NCBI RefSeq assembly: GCF_016839145.1
Contig: NZ_CP069304.1
Coordinates: 1-64,000 of the forward strand
Origin: Shinella sp. PSBB067
GTDB taxonomy: Bacteria > Pseudomonadota > Alphaproteobacteria > Rhizobiales > Rhizobiaceae
DNA length: 64,000 bases
Direction of reading: 5' to 3'
The position numbers and the translations under genes were made by a program. The notes beneath the pieces are model-generated. The model had not been told where the DNA came from. It saw only the letters and a program-made list of their open reading frames with translations, and ran no database searches. Shown here piece after piece: positions 1 through 8,302 of the stretch. Positions within the stretch are counted from its first letter, which is position 1. Every line of letters starts with the position of its first letter.

Positions 1-458
1 CTGGCATAGGACCACTTGCCGTTCAGGCGATAGCCGCCCTCGACCTTCTTCAGCATGCCGGTCGGCGTGCCCTGGCCGGAGAACCGGTTGTCGGTCTTGC
101 CGTCGTAAAGGCGGGCGATGGCGGTGTCGGGCAGGAAGGCCGCCGACATCGCGCCGATGCACGCGTGGACCATCGACACCCATCCGGCCGCGCCGCTGTT
201 ATAGGTGATGGCCTCGATGAGCTGCAGGCCCTGCGTGGGCGAGAGCTGCGCGCCGCCGATGTCCTCGCCGGCGAAGATATGGCTCATGCGCAGCGGCTTC
301 AGCGCCTCGAAGGTCTCGTCGTTGAGGCGGCCGAGCTTCTCGTTCGCCTCGGAATTCCTGTCGAGGATGGGGCCGATCTTCTCGACCTGGGCCAGGAGCG
401 ACGCGAAGTCCGTCTTCGTGCCCCAGTAGCCGGATGCGTGCTTGATAGGTGCGTTCAT
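1..458 (-). CDS. Acyl-CoA dehydrogenase-like flavoprotein (partial, C-terminus outside window)
   Basis: Only the first 152 residues are visible; the gene runs off the left edge. The fragment has the N-terminal helical layout of the acyl-CoA dehydrogenase fold, with the segment EDIGGAQLSPTQG followed by a Gly/Ala-rich helix (NSGAAGWVSMVHACIGAM) and a beta-domain start (SGQGTPTG). This resembles the branch holding flavin-dependent (group D) monooxygenases such as HsaA as well as true dehydrogenases. The ATG at 458 has an AGGAGG ribosome site. It is the last visible gene of a leftward operon with a hydrolase, dehydrogenases and a LIV-type transporter, so a role in breaking down the imported compound is likely. 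Dehydrogenase versus monooxygenase cannot be decided from this part. Confidence 0.75.
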   Translation of the reverse strand, partial: MNAPIKHASGYWGTKTDFASLLAQVEKIGPILDRNSEANEKLGRLNDETFEALKPLRMSHIFAGEDIGGAQLSPTQGLQLIEAITYNSGAAGWVSMVHACIGAMSAAFLPDTAIARLYDGKTDNRFSGQGTPTGMLKKVEGGYRLNGKWSYA

Positions 459-516
459 GACAATTCCTCCTTGATGGTCCTGTCGTCGCGGGTCGCCTTG
501 GCGCCGCGCTGGGGTT

Positions 517-1296
517 TCACTTGGCCAGGAAGTCGCCGATGGCCGTAACGGTGCGCGGGTCTTCCTGCATGGCGAGATGGCCGACATCCTCGATGATCAG
601 CGTTCGGGCATTGGGGATCGCGGCCTGCCAGAGCGGCGCCTGCGCGGCGGGCAGCATGCGGTCCCGGTCGCCCCACACGATCAGGGTCTCGTTGGGGATC
701 CGGCTCAGCCAGCGGCCGAGATTGGGGTGCCCCATGCCGTGCACCTTGAGGATGTTGCCCAGCGCCGGGCCTTCCTTCTCGCGGGCGGCGACGAAATCCT
801 CCGCCGAGGGGCATTGCGACCCGCCCGGGAAATAGCGCGCGGCGACCGCCGCATCGTGGGCGAGATAGGCGGGAAACTGCTCGGGCGGGATCTGGCCGAG
901 ATCGGCGCCGGGATGGTCGGGATGGTTGAGGCCCGCCGGCGCGTTCAGCACCAGCCTGCCGAAGCGTTCGCCGGCGACGGCGGCGATCTCGGCCGCCATC
1001 CAGCCGCCCATCGAATGGCCGACGAGATGCGGACGCTCGAGGCCGAGCGCGGCCGCCAGGCGCAGATTGTGGATCACCATGTCCTGCATGCCGCAGACAT
1101 GCGGCGCCTCGGCGCTCTCGCCGAAGCCGGGATGGAAGGGCAGGTAGACGCGGAAGCGGTCGGCAAGGCCGCGCGCCCAGTCGTAGCCCTCGATCGTCGC
1201 CGCGCCGTGCAGGGCGAGCACGGCGGGGCCGCGGCCGATCGCCTTCACCACCGTGCGGACGCCGTCGATGTCCTGCGTCAGGGTCTCAAATTCCAT
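517..1296 (-). CDS. Alpha/beta-hydrolase (MhpC/HsaD-like)
   Basis: A 259-residue alpha/beta hydrolase. Visible catalytic elements are the nucleophile elbow GHSMGG near residue 94, the acid in WGDRDRMLP and the histidine in VGHLAMQEDP near the C-terminus. Size and layout match esterases and meta-cleavage product (C-C bond) hydrolases. The start is ATG 1296 with a GAGGAGG ribosome site. It lies between the zinc dehydrogenase and the acyl-CoA-dehydrogenase-like gene in a leftward operon. The family cannot be narrowed further: it could cleave an ester, lactone or C-C bond of the substrate imported by the neighbouring transporter. Confidence 0.85.
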   Translation of the reverse strand: MEFETLTQDIDGVRTVVKAIGRGPAVLALHGAATIEGYDWARGLADRFRVYLPFHPGFGESAEAPHVCGMQDMVIHNLRLAAALGLERPHLVGHSMGGWMAAEIAAVAGERFGRLVLNAPAGLNHPDHPGADLGQIPPEQFPAYLAHDAAVAARYFPGGSQCPSAEDFVAAREKEGPALGNILKVHGMGHPNLGRWLSRIPNETLIVWGDRDRMLPAAQAPLWQAAIPNARTLIIEDVGHLAMQEDPRTVTAIGDFLAK

Positions 1297-1320
1297 GGCC
1301 TGTCCTCCTCGTCCGTTCGC

Positions 1321-2334
1321 TCACGCCGCCTCGGCGGCGATCAATACCTTGCACTGCGTCGTCCGGCGCTTCAGCCCCTCGAAGGTCTCCGGCACCGCGT
1401 CGAAGCCGATCCGGCCGGTGATCAGCGCCTGCGGGCGGTAGCGGCCGGGGCCGAGCGCGCCGAGCGCCGTCTCGAATTCGGCCATGTTGAAGAACACGGC
1501 GAAGACGACCTGGATCTCCTTGGAGATGGCGGCGAAGGGATCCCACTCGTCGCCGCCGACGCACAGGCCGACGCCGACCACCGTTCCGTGCGGACGCACG
1601 AGCCCGCAGGCGAAATCGATCAGCCCGCGCTTGCCGACGCATTCGAAGACGATGTCGGGCTCCCCGCCCGTCCGGCTGCGGAAGTCCTCGGCAAGGCCGG
1701 GGCCGGACAGGGCGAAGCCGGTCGCGCCGACAAGGGCCGCGCGCTCTTCCTGGTGCCGGTTGAGGTCGGCGACGATGACGTCGCGGGCGCCCTGGCGCCG
1801 TGCCCAGAAGGCGACCAGCAGGCCGATCGGCCCGGCGCCGAGGATCAGCACGCGCCCGCCCGGCTTCAGCCCCGACCGCATGACGCAATGCAGCGCCACG
1901 GCGACGGGCTCGGCCAGCGCGCCCTCCTCGATGGGGAGGTCGTCGGGCAGGATGCGGCACTGGCGGGCGGCGACGGTGGTGAATTCGGCGTAGCCGCCGC
2001 CGATCAGCCGCATCTCGGCGCACCAGGCCGGCTCGCCCCTCCTGCAACTGTCGCAGGCGCCGCAGCCGCGCATCGGCGCCACCGCCACCCGGTCGCCCGG
2101 TGTCAGGCCGGCAACGTCGCTGCCGCACCGGATCACCTCGCCGGCGAATTCGTGGCCGAGCACGTCGTGGCGGTTGAGCCCGAAGGTCGCCGGATCCTCG
2201 GTCATGTGCAGGTCGGACCCGCAGATGCCGCAGGCGGCGATCCTGAGCAGGACCTCGTCCGGGGCGGGCTCGGGCATCGGCCGTTCACCCACCGCCAGGG
2301 GCAGTCCGACGCCATCGAACAGGACGGCCTTCAT
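1321..2334 (-). CDS. Zinc-dependent alcohol dehydrogenase (MDR family)
   Basis: A 337-residue medium-chain dehydrogenase. Catalytic zinc ligands are visible at Cys38 (GICGSDLH) and His61-Glu62 (GHE). The structural zinc site is Cys91, Cys94, Cys97 and Cys105. The NAD(P) fold carries GAGPIG near residue 165. It resembles sorbitol/threonine-dehydrogenase-type enzymes that oxidise secondary alcohols. The ATG at 2334 overlaps the stop of the upstream permease by 4 bp (ATGA), so the two are translationally coupled, tying this enzyme to the transporter. The substrate is unknown. Confidence 0.88.
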   Translation of the reverse strand: MKAVLFDGVGLPLAVGERPMPEPAPDEVLLRIAACGICGSDLHMTEDPATFGLNRHDVLGHEFAGEVIRCGSDVAGLTPGDRVAVAPMRGCGACDSCRRGEPAWCAEMRLIGGGYAEFTTVAARQCRILPDDLPIEEGALAEPVAVALHCVMRSGLKPGGRVLILGAGPIGLLVAFWARRQGARDVIVADLNRHQEERAALVGATGFALSGPGLAEDFRSRTGGEPDIVFECVGKRGLIDFACGLVRPHGTVVGVGLCVGGDEWDPFAAISKEIQVVFAVFFNMAEFETALGALGPGRYRPQALITGRIGFDAVPETFEGLKRRTTQCKVLIAAEAA

Positions 2335-3374
2335 GTCCGGTCCTCCATCAGTCTTCGCCGCGTCGGGAACCAGGGGGCGTCGACGACCTTGCAGATCAGG
2401 CCCCAGAGGCCGCCGCGCGCGAAAAGCGCCATGAACACGGTGAGCAGGCCGAGCACCACCAGATAGGTCGCGCCGTATTCGCCGAACCAGCGCTCGGCGA
2501 AGAAGTAGATCAGCGCCCCGATCAGCACGCCCTCCAGCGATCCCAGCCCACCGACCATGACGATGAAGATCGCGATATTGGCCCAGTTCGGGTCATAGGC
2601 GGAGGGCGGCGTGATGCGGAGCTGGGCCATGAAATAGATCGCGCCCGCAAGGCCCGTGCCGACGGCCGCGGCGACCCAGATCAGGAAGCGCAGCCGGCTG
2701 ACATTGACGCCCTGGCTTGCGGCCGCCACCGGATTGTCGCGCATGGCGATCAGCGCCAGCCCGTAGCGCGAGCGCAGCAGCAGGTAGCTGCCGCCGACGG
2801 TGACGAGCAGCATCAGCGCGCAGAGCAGCGAGACGCCGACGGCCCGCTCCATGGGCGAATAGCCGGTCATGACGCGCAGGCTCATGCCCGCCCCGCCGTT
2901 GACATAGCCGAAGACCGATGTCGCAAGCCGCATCACTTCGGCCACGACCCAGGTGCCGATGGCGAAATAGGGGCCGTCGAGCCGGTGCAGCAGGCCATAG
3001 GTGGGAATGGCGAGGAGGGCGGGCGCGATCATCGCCAGCACGACGGCGATGAAGGGATTGATGCCCCAGAGCTGCGCCATGACGAACATCGCATAGGCGG
3101 CGACGCCCACGAAGGCCTGCTGGCCGACCGACACGAGGCCGGCATAACCGGCAAGCAGGTTCCACATCTGGGCGACGGCGATGTAGCAGCAGAGCTCGAC
3201 CACGTCGCGGATGAGGCCCTGGCTCGCCCAGAGCGGCATCGAGGCGATGGTAAGAAGCGCGATTATGCCGAGCCCCATGGCGATGACGCCGGAAAGGGTC
3301 TGGCGCTGGACGCGGACCGGCGGGAGTTCCGTGGCGGCGGCCGGGCCGGATGCGGTTGCGAGCGCGTGGGTCAC
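2331..3374 (-). CDS. LIV-family ABC transporter permease (LivM type)
   Basis: A 347-residue inner-membrane permease with about eight to ten hydrophobic segments and the LivM signature (NLLAGYAGLVSVGQQAF near residue 65). The cytoplasmic coupling loop contains MRDNPVAAASQG. A GTG start at 3374 was chosen because it follows the upstream permease stop by 4 nt with an AAAGGA ribosome site; the reading frame stays open further upstream, but that part would run through the neighbouring permease gene and encodes a Ser/Pro/Arg-rich shadow translation. It pairs with the next permease and the two ATPases to import a carboxylate or amino-acid-like substrate. Confidence 0.87.
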   Translation of the reverse strand: MTHALATASGPAAATELPPVRVQRQTLSGVIAMGLGIIALLTIASMPLWASQGLIRDVVELCCYIAVAQMWNLLAGYAGLVSVGQQAFVGVAAYAMFVMAQLWGINPFIAVVLAMIAPALLAIPTYGLLHRLDGPYFAIGTWVVAEVMRLATSVFGYVNGGAGMSLRVMTGYSPMERAVGVSLLCALMLLVTVGGSYLLLRSRYGLALIAMRDNPVAAASQGVNVSRLRFLIWVAAAVGTGLAGAIYFMAQLRITPPSAYDPNWANIAIFIVMVGGLGSLEGVLIGALIYFFAERWFGEYGATYLVVLGLLTVFMALFARGGLWGLICKVVDAPWFPTRRRLMEDRT

Positions 3375-3378
3375 GGTC

Positions 3379-4236
3379 TCAGTCCTTTCCGAGGATGCCC
3401 TGCGGCCGCAGCGCGAGGATGATGAGGAAGACGAGATGGCCGGCGAGGATGCCGAAGCCGGGATCGATGCGGAAGCCGATCGACTGGCTGATGCCGAGCA
3501 CCATGGCGCCGATGAACGCGCCCCAGATCGAGCCCATGCCGCCGATGATGACGGCCTCGAAGGCATAGATGAGCTGGAAGGCGCCGTCGGCCGGCGATAC
3601 CGTCGAGCGCATCGACTGGAAGACGGCCGCAAAGCCGAGGATGCCGACGGCGAGCGCCGTCGCGCCGGCATAGACCGCCTTGGGATCGACGCCGGTCATC
3701 GCCGCGGCTTCCACGTCGGCGGCGGCTGCGCGCAGTGACCGCCCGAAGCGGGTATATTGCATCGTGGTCGCCAGCGCCGCCGTCAGCACGGTGGCCGTGA
3801 AGAGGACGATGACGGGCAGCACGCCGACGAAGAGCGGCCCGAGCTGGAAGGAGGCCTGGGCGAGACCGTCGCTCGGCAGCGAGCGCGTATCGGCCGACCA
3901 GACCTGCAGCATCGCGTTCTGCAGCGCGATCGACAGGCCGAAGGTGGCGATCAGCGAGGGCAGCGGGTCGGCGCCGACGACGCGGTTGAGGATCAGCCGC
4001 TGCAGGATGACACCGATGATGCCGCCGAGCGCGACGAGCACCACCAGCACCGACCACGGGCCGAGGCCGAAGGTCGAGGCGAGGCTGATGCCGACCAGCG
4101 CCAGCAGGATCATCAGGTCGCCATGGGTGATGTTGACGACGCGCATCACGCCGAACATCAGCGCCATGCCGAGGGCGTACTGCGCATAGAGGCCGCCGAG
4201 AAGAACGCCCTGGACGAGACCGTCAAGCCACTGCAT
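3379..4236 (-). CDS. LIV-family ABC transporter permease (LivH type)
   Basis: A 285-residue permease with the LivH N-terminal pattern (GVLLGGLYAQYALGMAL) and the VNITHGDLMILLA motif. The coupling loop with AAADVEAAAMTG lies near residue 190. The start is ATG 4236, with GGAG upstream, 14 bp inside the end of the ATPase gene. It forms the transmembrane pore with the downstream LivM-type protein. The close packing of all five transporter genes indicates one transcript. Confidence 0.88.
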   Translation of the reverse strand: MQWLDGLVQGVLLGGLYAQYALGMALMFGVMRVVNITHGDLMILLALVGISLASTFGLGPWSVLVVLVALGGIIGVILQRLILNRVVGADPLPSLIATFGLSIALQNAMLQVWSADTRSLPSDGLAQASFQLGPLFVGVLPVIVLFTATVLTAALATTMQYTRFGRSLRAAAADVEAAAMTGVDPKAVYAGATALAVGILGFAAVFQSMRSTVSPADGAFQLIYAFEAVIIGGMGSIWGAFIGAMVLGISQSIGFRIDPGFGILAGHLVFLIILALRPQGILGKD

Positions 4237-4954
4237 GGGATGCTCCGAAATAGGCTTCGCCGATCGCCTCGCGGGACATGTCCGCGGAACGGCCGGTCAG
4301 CGTCACGCGGCCCTCCAGCATGCAGTAGAGCCGGTCCGAGGCGGACTTGGCGAGGCCGACATCCTGTTCGACCAGCACGATGGCCGTGCCGTTGGCCGAG
4401 ATCGACGGGATGGACTGGTAGATTTCCTTGACCACCTTCGGGGCGAGGCCGAGGCTGATCTCGTCGCACAGCAGAAGGCGCGGCTGGTTGAGCAGCGCGC
4501 GGCCGATCGCCACCATCTGCTGCTGGCCGCCGGAAAGCGACTGGACCGGCACGGCCTGCTTTTCCTTGAGGATCGGGAACAGCGCATGGATGCGCTCGAT
4601 CGTCCAGGCGTCGCCGCGGCCGGGGGCGGCATGGTCGATGGCCACGCGCAGATTGTCGAGAACCGACATGCCGGCAAACAGCCGGCGGCCCTCCGGCACG
4701 ATCGCCACGCCGTCTGCCACCATGCTGTGCGGCCGGCTGCCGCCGACCGGCCGGCCGTCGAGCCGCACCATGTCGGGCGCGACCCTGATCAGCCCCATGA
4801 CCGATTTCAAAAGCGTCGACTTGCCGGCGCCGTTGGCGCCGATCAGGGCGACGACCTCGCCCTCGGCGACCTCGAGATCGACGCCGTAGAGCGCCTGAAA
4901 ATCACCGTAGCGGGCCTTGAGGTCGTGGGTGGAGAGAAGCGTCTTTCCCGTCAT
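4223..4954 (-). CDS. LIV-family ABC transporter ATP-binding protein (LivF type)
   Basis: A 243-residue ATPase with Walker [10 protein letters not shown] at residues 39-47, signature LSGGQ at 140-144 and Walker B LLLCDE at 160-165. The final residue of Walker B and the switch region (VLVEQD) are intact. The ATG at 4954 overlaps the stop of the upstream ATPase by 4 bp. The long open frame upstream of this ATG overlaps that ATPase out of frame and is not coding. The protein powers uptake together with the LivG-type partner. Confidence 0.9.
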   Translation of the reverse strand: MTGKTLLSTHDLKARYGDFQALYGVDLEVAEGEVVALIGANGAGKSTLLKSVMGLIRVAPDMVRLDGRPVGGSRPHSMVADGVAIVPEGRRLFAGMSVLDNLRVAIDHAAPGRGDAWTIERIHALFPILKEKQAVPVQSLSGGQQQMVAIGRALLNQPRLLLCDEISLGLAPKVVKEIYQSIPSISANGTAIVLVEQDVGLAKSASDRLYCMLEGRVTLTGRSADMSREAIGEAYFGASHAVA

Positions 4955-5676
4955 GCCTCGATCCCCATATAGACGCGCCGCACTTCCGGGTCCTTGATGA
5001 CGTCGTCCGGCAACCCCTCGGCGATCTTCTCGCCGAAGTTCAGCACCATGATCCGGTCGGCCACGGCAAGGAGGGCGTGCAGGACATGCTCGATCCAGAC
5101 GATGGTGACGCCGCGGTCGCGGATGCGGCGGATGAGCTGCACGAGCGCCTTGCCCTCCTCGTCGGTCAGGCCGCCGGCGATTTCGTCGAGCAGCAGCAGG
5201 CTCGGGCTGGAGGCGAGCGCGCGGGCCAGCTCCAGCCGCTTGCGGTCGAGCAGCGTCAGCGATCCGGCCGAGCGGTTGGCCTTGTCGGCGAGCTCGCAGT
5301 CGCGCAGGATCTGCGCGCAGAGCGCATAGCTCTGGGCCTCGGTGCGCCCGCCGCCGAAGGTGGCGGCCACGAGGAGGTTTTCGAAGGTGGACATGCCGAC
5401 ATAGGGCCGGGGAATCTGGTAGGTCCGGCCGATGCCGATCTTGCAGCGCGAATAGGGCGGCTGGCCAACCAGGCGCTCGCCGGCGAAGACGAGCTCGCCG
5501 GCATCGTTCCTGAGGTCGCCGCTGATCAGGTTGAACAGCGTGGTCTTGCCCGCCCCGTTGGGGCCGAGGATGCCCAGCACCTCGCCGCGCCGGACATCGA
5601 AGCTGATGTCGTGCAGAACGGGGAGGGCGCCGAAGGATTTGCTCAATCCCCTCGCTTCCAGCAATATGCCGTCCAA
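4951..5676 (-). CDS. LIV-family ABC transporter ATP-binding protein (LivG type)
   Basis: A 241-residue ATPase with Walker A GPNGAGKT at residues 38-45 and Walker B LLLLDE. The usual LSGGQ is replaced by [13 protein letters not shown], as is normal for LivG-type subunits. The start is a TTG at 5676, chosen because GGAGG sits 5 nt upstream and homology-like sequence begins directly after it. It is followed by the LivF-type ATPase with a 4-bp overlap and preceded by the binding-protein gene, from which it is separated by 127 nt containing a strong stem-loop. Confidence 0.88.
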   Translation of the reverse strand: MDGILLEARGLSKSFGALPVLHDISFDVRRGEVLGILGPNGAGKTTLFNLISGDLRNDAGELVFAGERLVGQPPYSRCKIGIGRTYQIPRPYVGMSTFENLLVAATFGGGRTEAQSYALCAQILRDCELADKANRSAGSLTLLDRKRLELARALASSPSLLLLDEIAGGLTDEEGKALVQLIRRIRDRGVTIVWIEHVLHALLAVADRIMVLNFGEKIAEGLPDDVIKDPEVRRVYMGIEA

Positions 5677-5760
5677 TCGATCCTCCGCTCCGGGCCGCGA
5701 CAGGCGCCTTCACGCGCCGCCGGGCCGGTCTTCACATGCATTCGTATGGTTTTGCGGATG

Positions 5761-5782
5761 GCCGGGCGGCGGGCCGCCCGGC
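5761..5782 (-). other. Stem-loop downstream of binding-protein gene
   Basis: A perfect inverted repeat has 10-bp arms (GCCGGGCGGC at 5761-5770, GCCGCCCGGC at 5773-5782). It lies 22 nt past the stop of the binding-protein gene and before the LivG-type start. No T-run follows, so a processing or stability element is more likely than a full terminator. Confidence 0.6.
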
Positions 5783-5803
5783 ACGATGTCCGATCCGCCG
5801 GGC

Positions 5804-7102
5804 TCAGCCCGCCCAGGGGATCACCTTCATCGTCTGCTCGGGCTCGAACAGCTTGTTGACGGTGTTGTCGACGATCTTCAGGTCGTAGGGCCACGTCTCG
5901 CCCTTGACCCACTGGCCGCCGAAGATCGGCGTCGTCGAGACGTTCTTGTGCGGCCCGCTGGAGAAATCGACCTTGCCGATCAGCGTGTCGATCCTGGTCT
6001 CGACCATGGCGTCGCGGATCGAGGTGCGGTCGAGCGGGTTGGCGGCGCGCTTGAGGATGTCGAGCGCCACCTCCCAGATCGCATGGCTGTAGCCGAGCGG
6101 CTGCGTCCACTGCTTCTTGGTCTCGCTCTCCCACTGGTCGGCGATCTCGCGGCTCACCTGGCCCGTCAGCGTCGACTTGAAGGGGAAGGCGGGCGTCCAC
6201 CAGACTTCCGACGACATGCCGTCGCCGAGCGGCCCGAGCGCCTGCACGCCGCCGGGGAAGAGCAGCGCGGCCGCCACGGTGACGGCCTTGGGCTTGTAGC
6301 CCTGCTGGGCGCACTGGTTGATGAAGGTCTTGAGGTCGTCGGGATAGGTGATGCCGCCGACGATTTCGCAGCCGGCGTTCTTGAAGGCGGCGATCTGCGC
6401 CGAATAGTCGTTGGTGCGCGGCTGGAAGAAGCCGGGAACCGTGATCTCGAAGCCGGCCTTCTGGGTCGGCGCGGGCAGGCCGTAGTCGTTGTTGCCCCAG
6501 GTCTCGCCGTCGGCGTTCTGCGGAAACAGCATGCCGACCTTGCGGTTGGTGTCGAGCGTGTTCCACAGGCCGACGAAGGTGTTGAGCGCCTCGTCGAGGC
6601 CCCAGAAGAAGTGATAGGTCCAGTTGAACGGCTCGTTCTGGCCGCCGCGCGGGAAGATCACCGCCTGCCAGGGCGCGCCGGTCGACAGGCACGGGCATTC
6701 GTTGAGCTCGGCCTGGTCGGCCGCGGGGCTGACGGTGTCGGTCGTCGAGGCGGGCAAAAGCAGGTGCACGCCGTCGTTCAGGATCAGGTCGCCGGCGACT
6801 TCGGCGGCGCGGTTGGGGTCGGACTGGCTGTCGCGGATCAGGATCTCGACATCGAACCTGCCGGCGGCGGTCTCGAGGCCGTCCTTCAGCATGGCCTTGA
6901 CCTTCTGGGCTGCCCAGCCGTCGGTCTCGCCGAACAGGGCGAGGGGGCCGGTCGTCGGCGTCACGAAGCCGAGCTTGATCGTGCCGGCCGACTGGGCCCT
7001 GGCGATCATCGGTGCGCCGAGCACCGAGGCGGCAAGTCCGGCACCCATGCCCTTCAGCACGGTCCGGCGGGATGGCTGCGCAAAATTCGTCTTCAGGTCC
7101 AC
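5804..7102 (-). CDS. LIV-type ABC transporter substrate-binding protein with twin-arginine signal
   Basis: A 432-residue periplasmic binding protein of the Leu/Ile/Val family (type I fold). It has a Tat signal: SRRTVLKG at residues 11-18, a hydrophobic stretch, and cleavage expected after ARA near residue 36. The mature part starts TIKLGFVTPTTGPLALFGE, typical of these proteins. The start is GTG 7102 with GGGAGGAG upstream. The use of Tat suggests folding before export. It probably defines the specificity of the transporter encoded downstream. The ligand is unknown; proteins of this length and signal type often bind aromatic or hydrophobic acids rather than leucine (family tendency). Confidence 0.88.
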   Translation of the reverse strand: MDLKTNFAQPSRRTVLKGMGAGLAASVLGAPMIARAQSAGTIKLGFVTPTTGPLALFGETDGWAAQKVKAMLKDGLETAAGRFDVEILIRDSQSDPNRAAEVAGDLILNDGVHLLLPASTTDTVSPAADQAELNECPCLSTGAPWQAVIFPRGGQNEPFNWTYHFFWGLDEALNTFVGLWNTLDTNRKVGMLFPQNADGETWGNNDYGLPAPTQKAGFEITVPGFFQPRTNDYSAQIAAFKNAGCEIVGGITYPDDLKTFINQCAQQGYKPKAVTVAAALLFPGGVQALGPLGDGMSSEVWWTPAFPFKSTLTGQVSREIADQWESETKKQWTQPLGYSHAIWEVALDILKRAANPLDRTSIRDAMVETRIDTLIGKVDFSSGPHKNVSTTPIFGGQWVKGETWPYDLKIVDNTVNKLFEPEQTMKVIPWAG

Positions 7103-7182
7103 CTTGGTCTCCTCCCTCTGGTGTTCTTGTCGTCTTGGCGCGCATGCGGTGACGGCAGGTCCTCCCCGACCCGGCCTTCGCC

Positions 7183-8001
7183 TTACTTGATGCGGTTCAT
7201 CGACCCGCCGTCGATCACGAGCTGGCTGCCGGTGACGTAGGACGAGCAGGGCGAGGCGAGATAAAGCGCCAGGCCCTTGATGTCCTCGGTGTTGCCGATC
7301 CGGCCGATCAGCGACTGCTCCTCGAAGGCCTTCCTGTCGGCGGGGATCTTCAGCCGGCCGCCGGCGATGTTGGTCATGAAGGGGCCGGGCGAGATGCAGT
7401 TGATGAGGATGCCGAACATGCCCAGCTCCATCGCCATCTGCCGGACGAAATGGTCGACGCCCGCCTTGGCGGGCATGTAGGGCGTGCCCACGATCGCCTC
7501 GTTGATCTGGCCGGCGATGGAGGAGGTGACGATGATCCGCCCGCCCCCTGTCGCCTTCATGTGGCGCGCGGAATGCTTGACTGTGGTGTAGACGGACGAG
7601 AGGTTGACCTCGATGACCCGGTCCCAGTGGTGGTCGTCGAGCACGTCGATCGCCCCTTCCGGGATGCGCTCGCCGGTCGTCGACAGGAAGCCGGGCCCGG
7701 CGTCGATGCCGGCATTGGCGAAGACCACGTCGATCCGCCCGTGGCGCGCGGCCACGGCATCGAAGGCTTCCTTCATGCGCGGACGGTCGGCCACGTCGAC
7801 CACCTGTCCCCAGACATCGCCGCCACCGGCCTTCAGCTCCGCCACGACGCTGTCGAGCGTTGCCGGGTTGAGGTCGAAAATACAGACCCGCGCGCCATTG
7901 TCCGCCATGACCTCGGCATAGGCGCGGCCGATACCGCTGGCGCCGCCGGTGATGATGACCGATTTGCCGCGAACGTCGAACATCTCCTGCAATGTCGCCA
8001 T
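7183..8001 (-). CDS. Short-chain dehydrogenase/reductase
   Basis: A 272-residue classical SDR. The cofactor motif TGGASGIG is at residues 18-25, NAG at 96-98, catalytic Ser160/161 and the YMPAK motif (Tyr175, Lys179). The C-terminal segment GSQLVIDGGS is standard. ATG 8001 was chosen because of a GGGAGGACAAG ribosome site; an in-frame start further upstream lacks one. It is the first gene of the leftward operon and probably oxidises a hydroxyl of the imported substrate. Confidence 0.88.
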   Translation of the reverse strand: MATLQEMFDVRGKSVIITGGASGIGRAYAEVMADNGARVCIFDLNPATLDSVVAELKAGGGDVWGQVVDVADRPRMKEAFDAVAARHGRIDVVFANAGIDAGPGFLSTTGERIPEGAIDVLDDHHWDRVIEVNLSSVYTTVKHSARHMKATGGGRIIVTSSIAGQINEAIVGTPYMPAKAGVDHFVRQMAMELGMFGILINCISPGPFMTNIAGGRLKIPADRKAFEEQSLIGRIGNTEDIKGLALYLASPCSSYVTGSQLVIDGGSMNRIK

Positions 8002-8091
8002 TCTTGTCCTCCCGATTGAAGAGAGGCTAGCAGCGGTGGACACCCGATTTAATGATTTTTTTCAAATTTAATATGTCGTTTCGTTATATTG

Positions 8092-8115
8092 GAAACCGTA
8101 TTCATCGATGGTTTC
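8092..8115. promoter_or_regulatory. AT-rich divergent promoter region with inverted repeat GAAACC-N12-GGTTTC
   Basis: The 301-nt gap 8002-8302 between the divergent SDR and amidohydrolase genes holds an AT-rich core (about 8047-8100) and this 6-bp-arm inverted repeat. It is a plausible operator or promoter zone for both directions. No regulator gene adjoins it, so the cognate protein is unknown. I see no supported gene in the gap. Confidence 0.35.
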
Positions 8116-8302
8116 ATGGCCGGGGGCTTGCCGCGAATTTTCCGGTTTGGCCATCCTTGCATGAATGCGTGAAGCCGCCGCCCTATGGAGGCGGGACCTA
8201 TCCTCGCGATCCGCCCGGAGCGGGCTTGTTGGGGGATGGAAATCGGCTAGACTGGCGGGAAGGGTGACGGATCGCGCGTCGCGGCGACGAGGGGGTGTTG
8301 TC

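Noticed and set aside
577..2466. Long open frame on the + strand antisense to the hydrolase and zinc dehydrogenase genes
   Set aside because: It is Arg/Ala/Gly-rich without family motifs; third-position GC bias opens the antisense frame of real genes.
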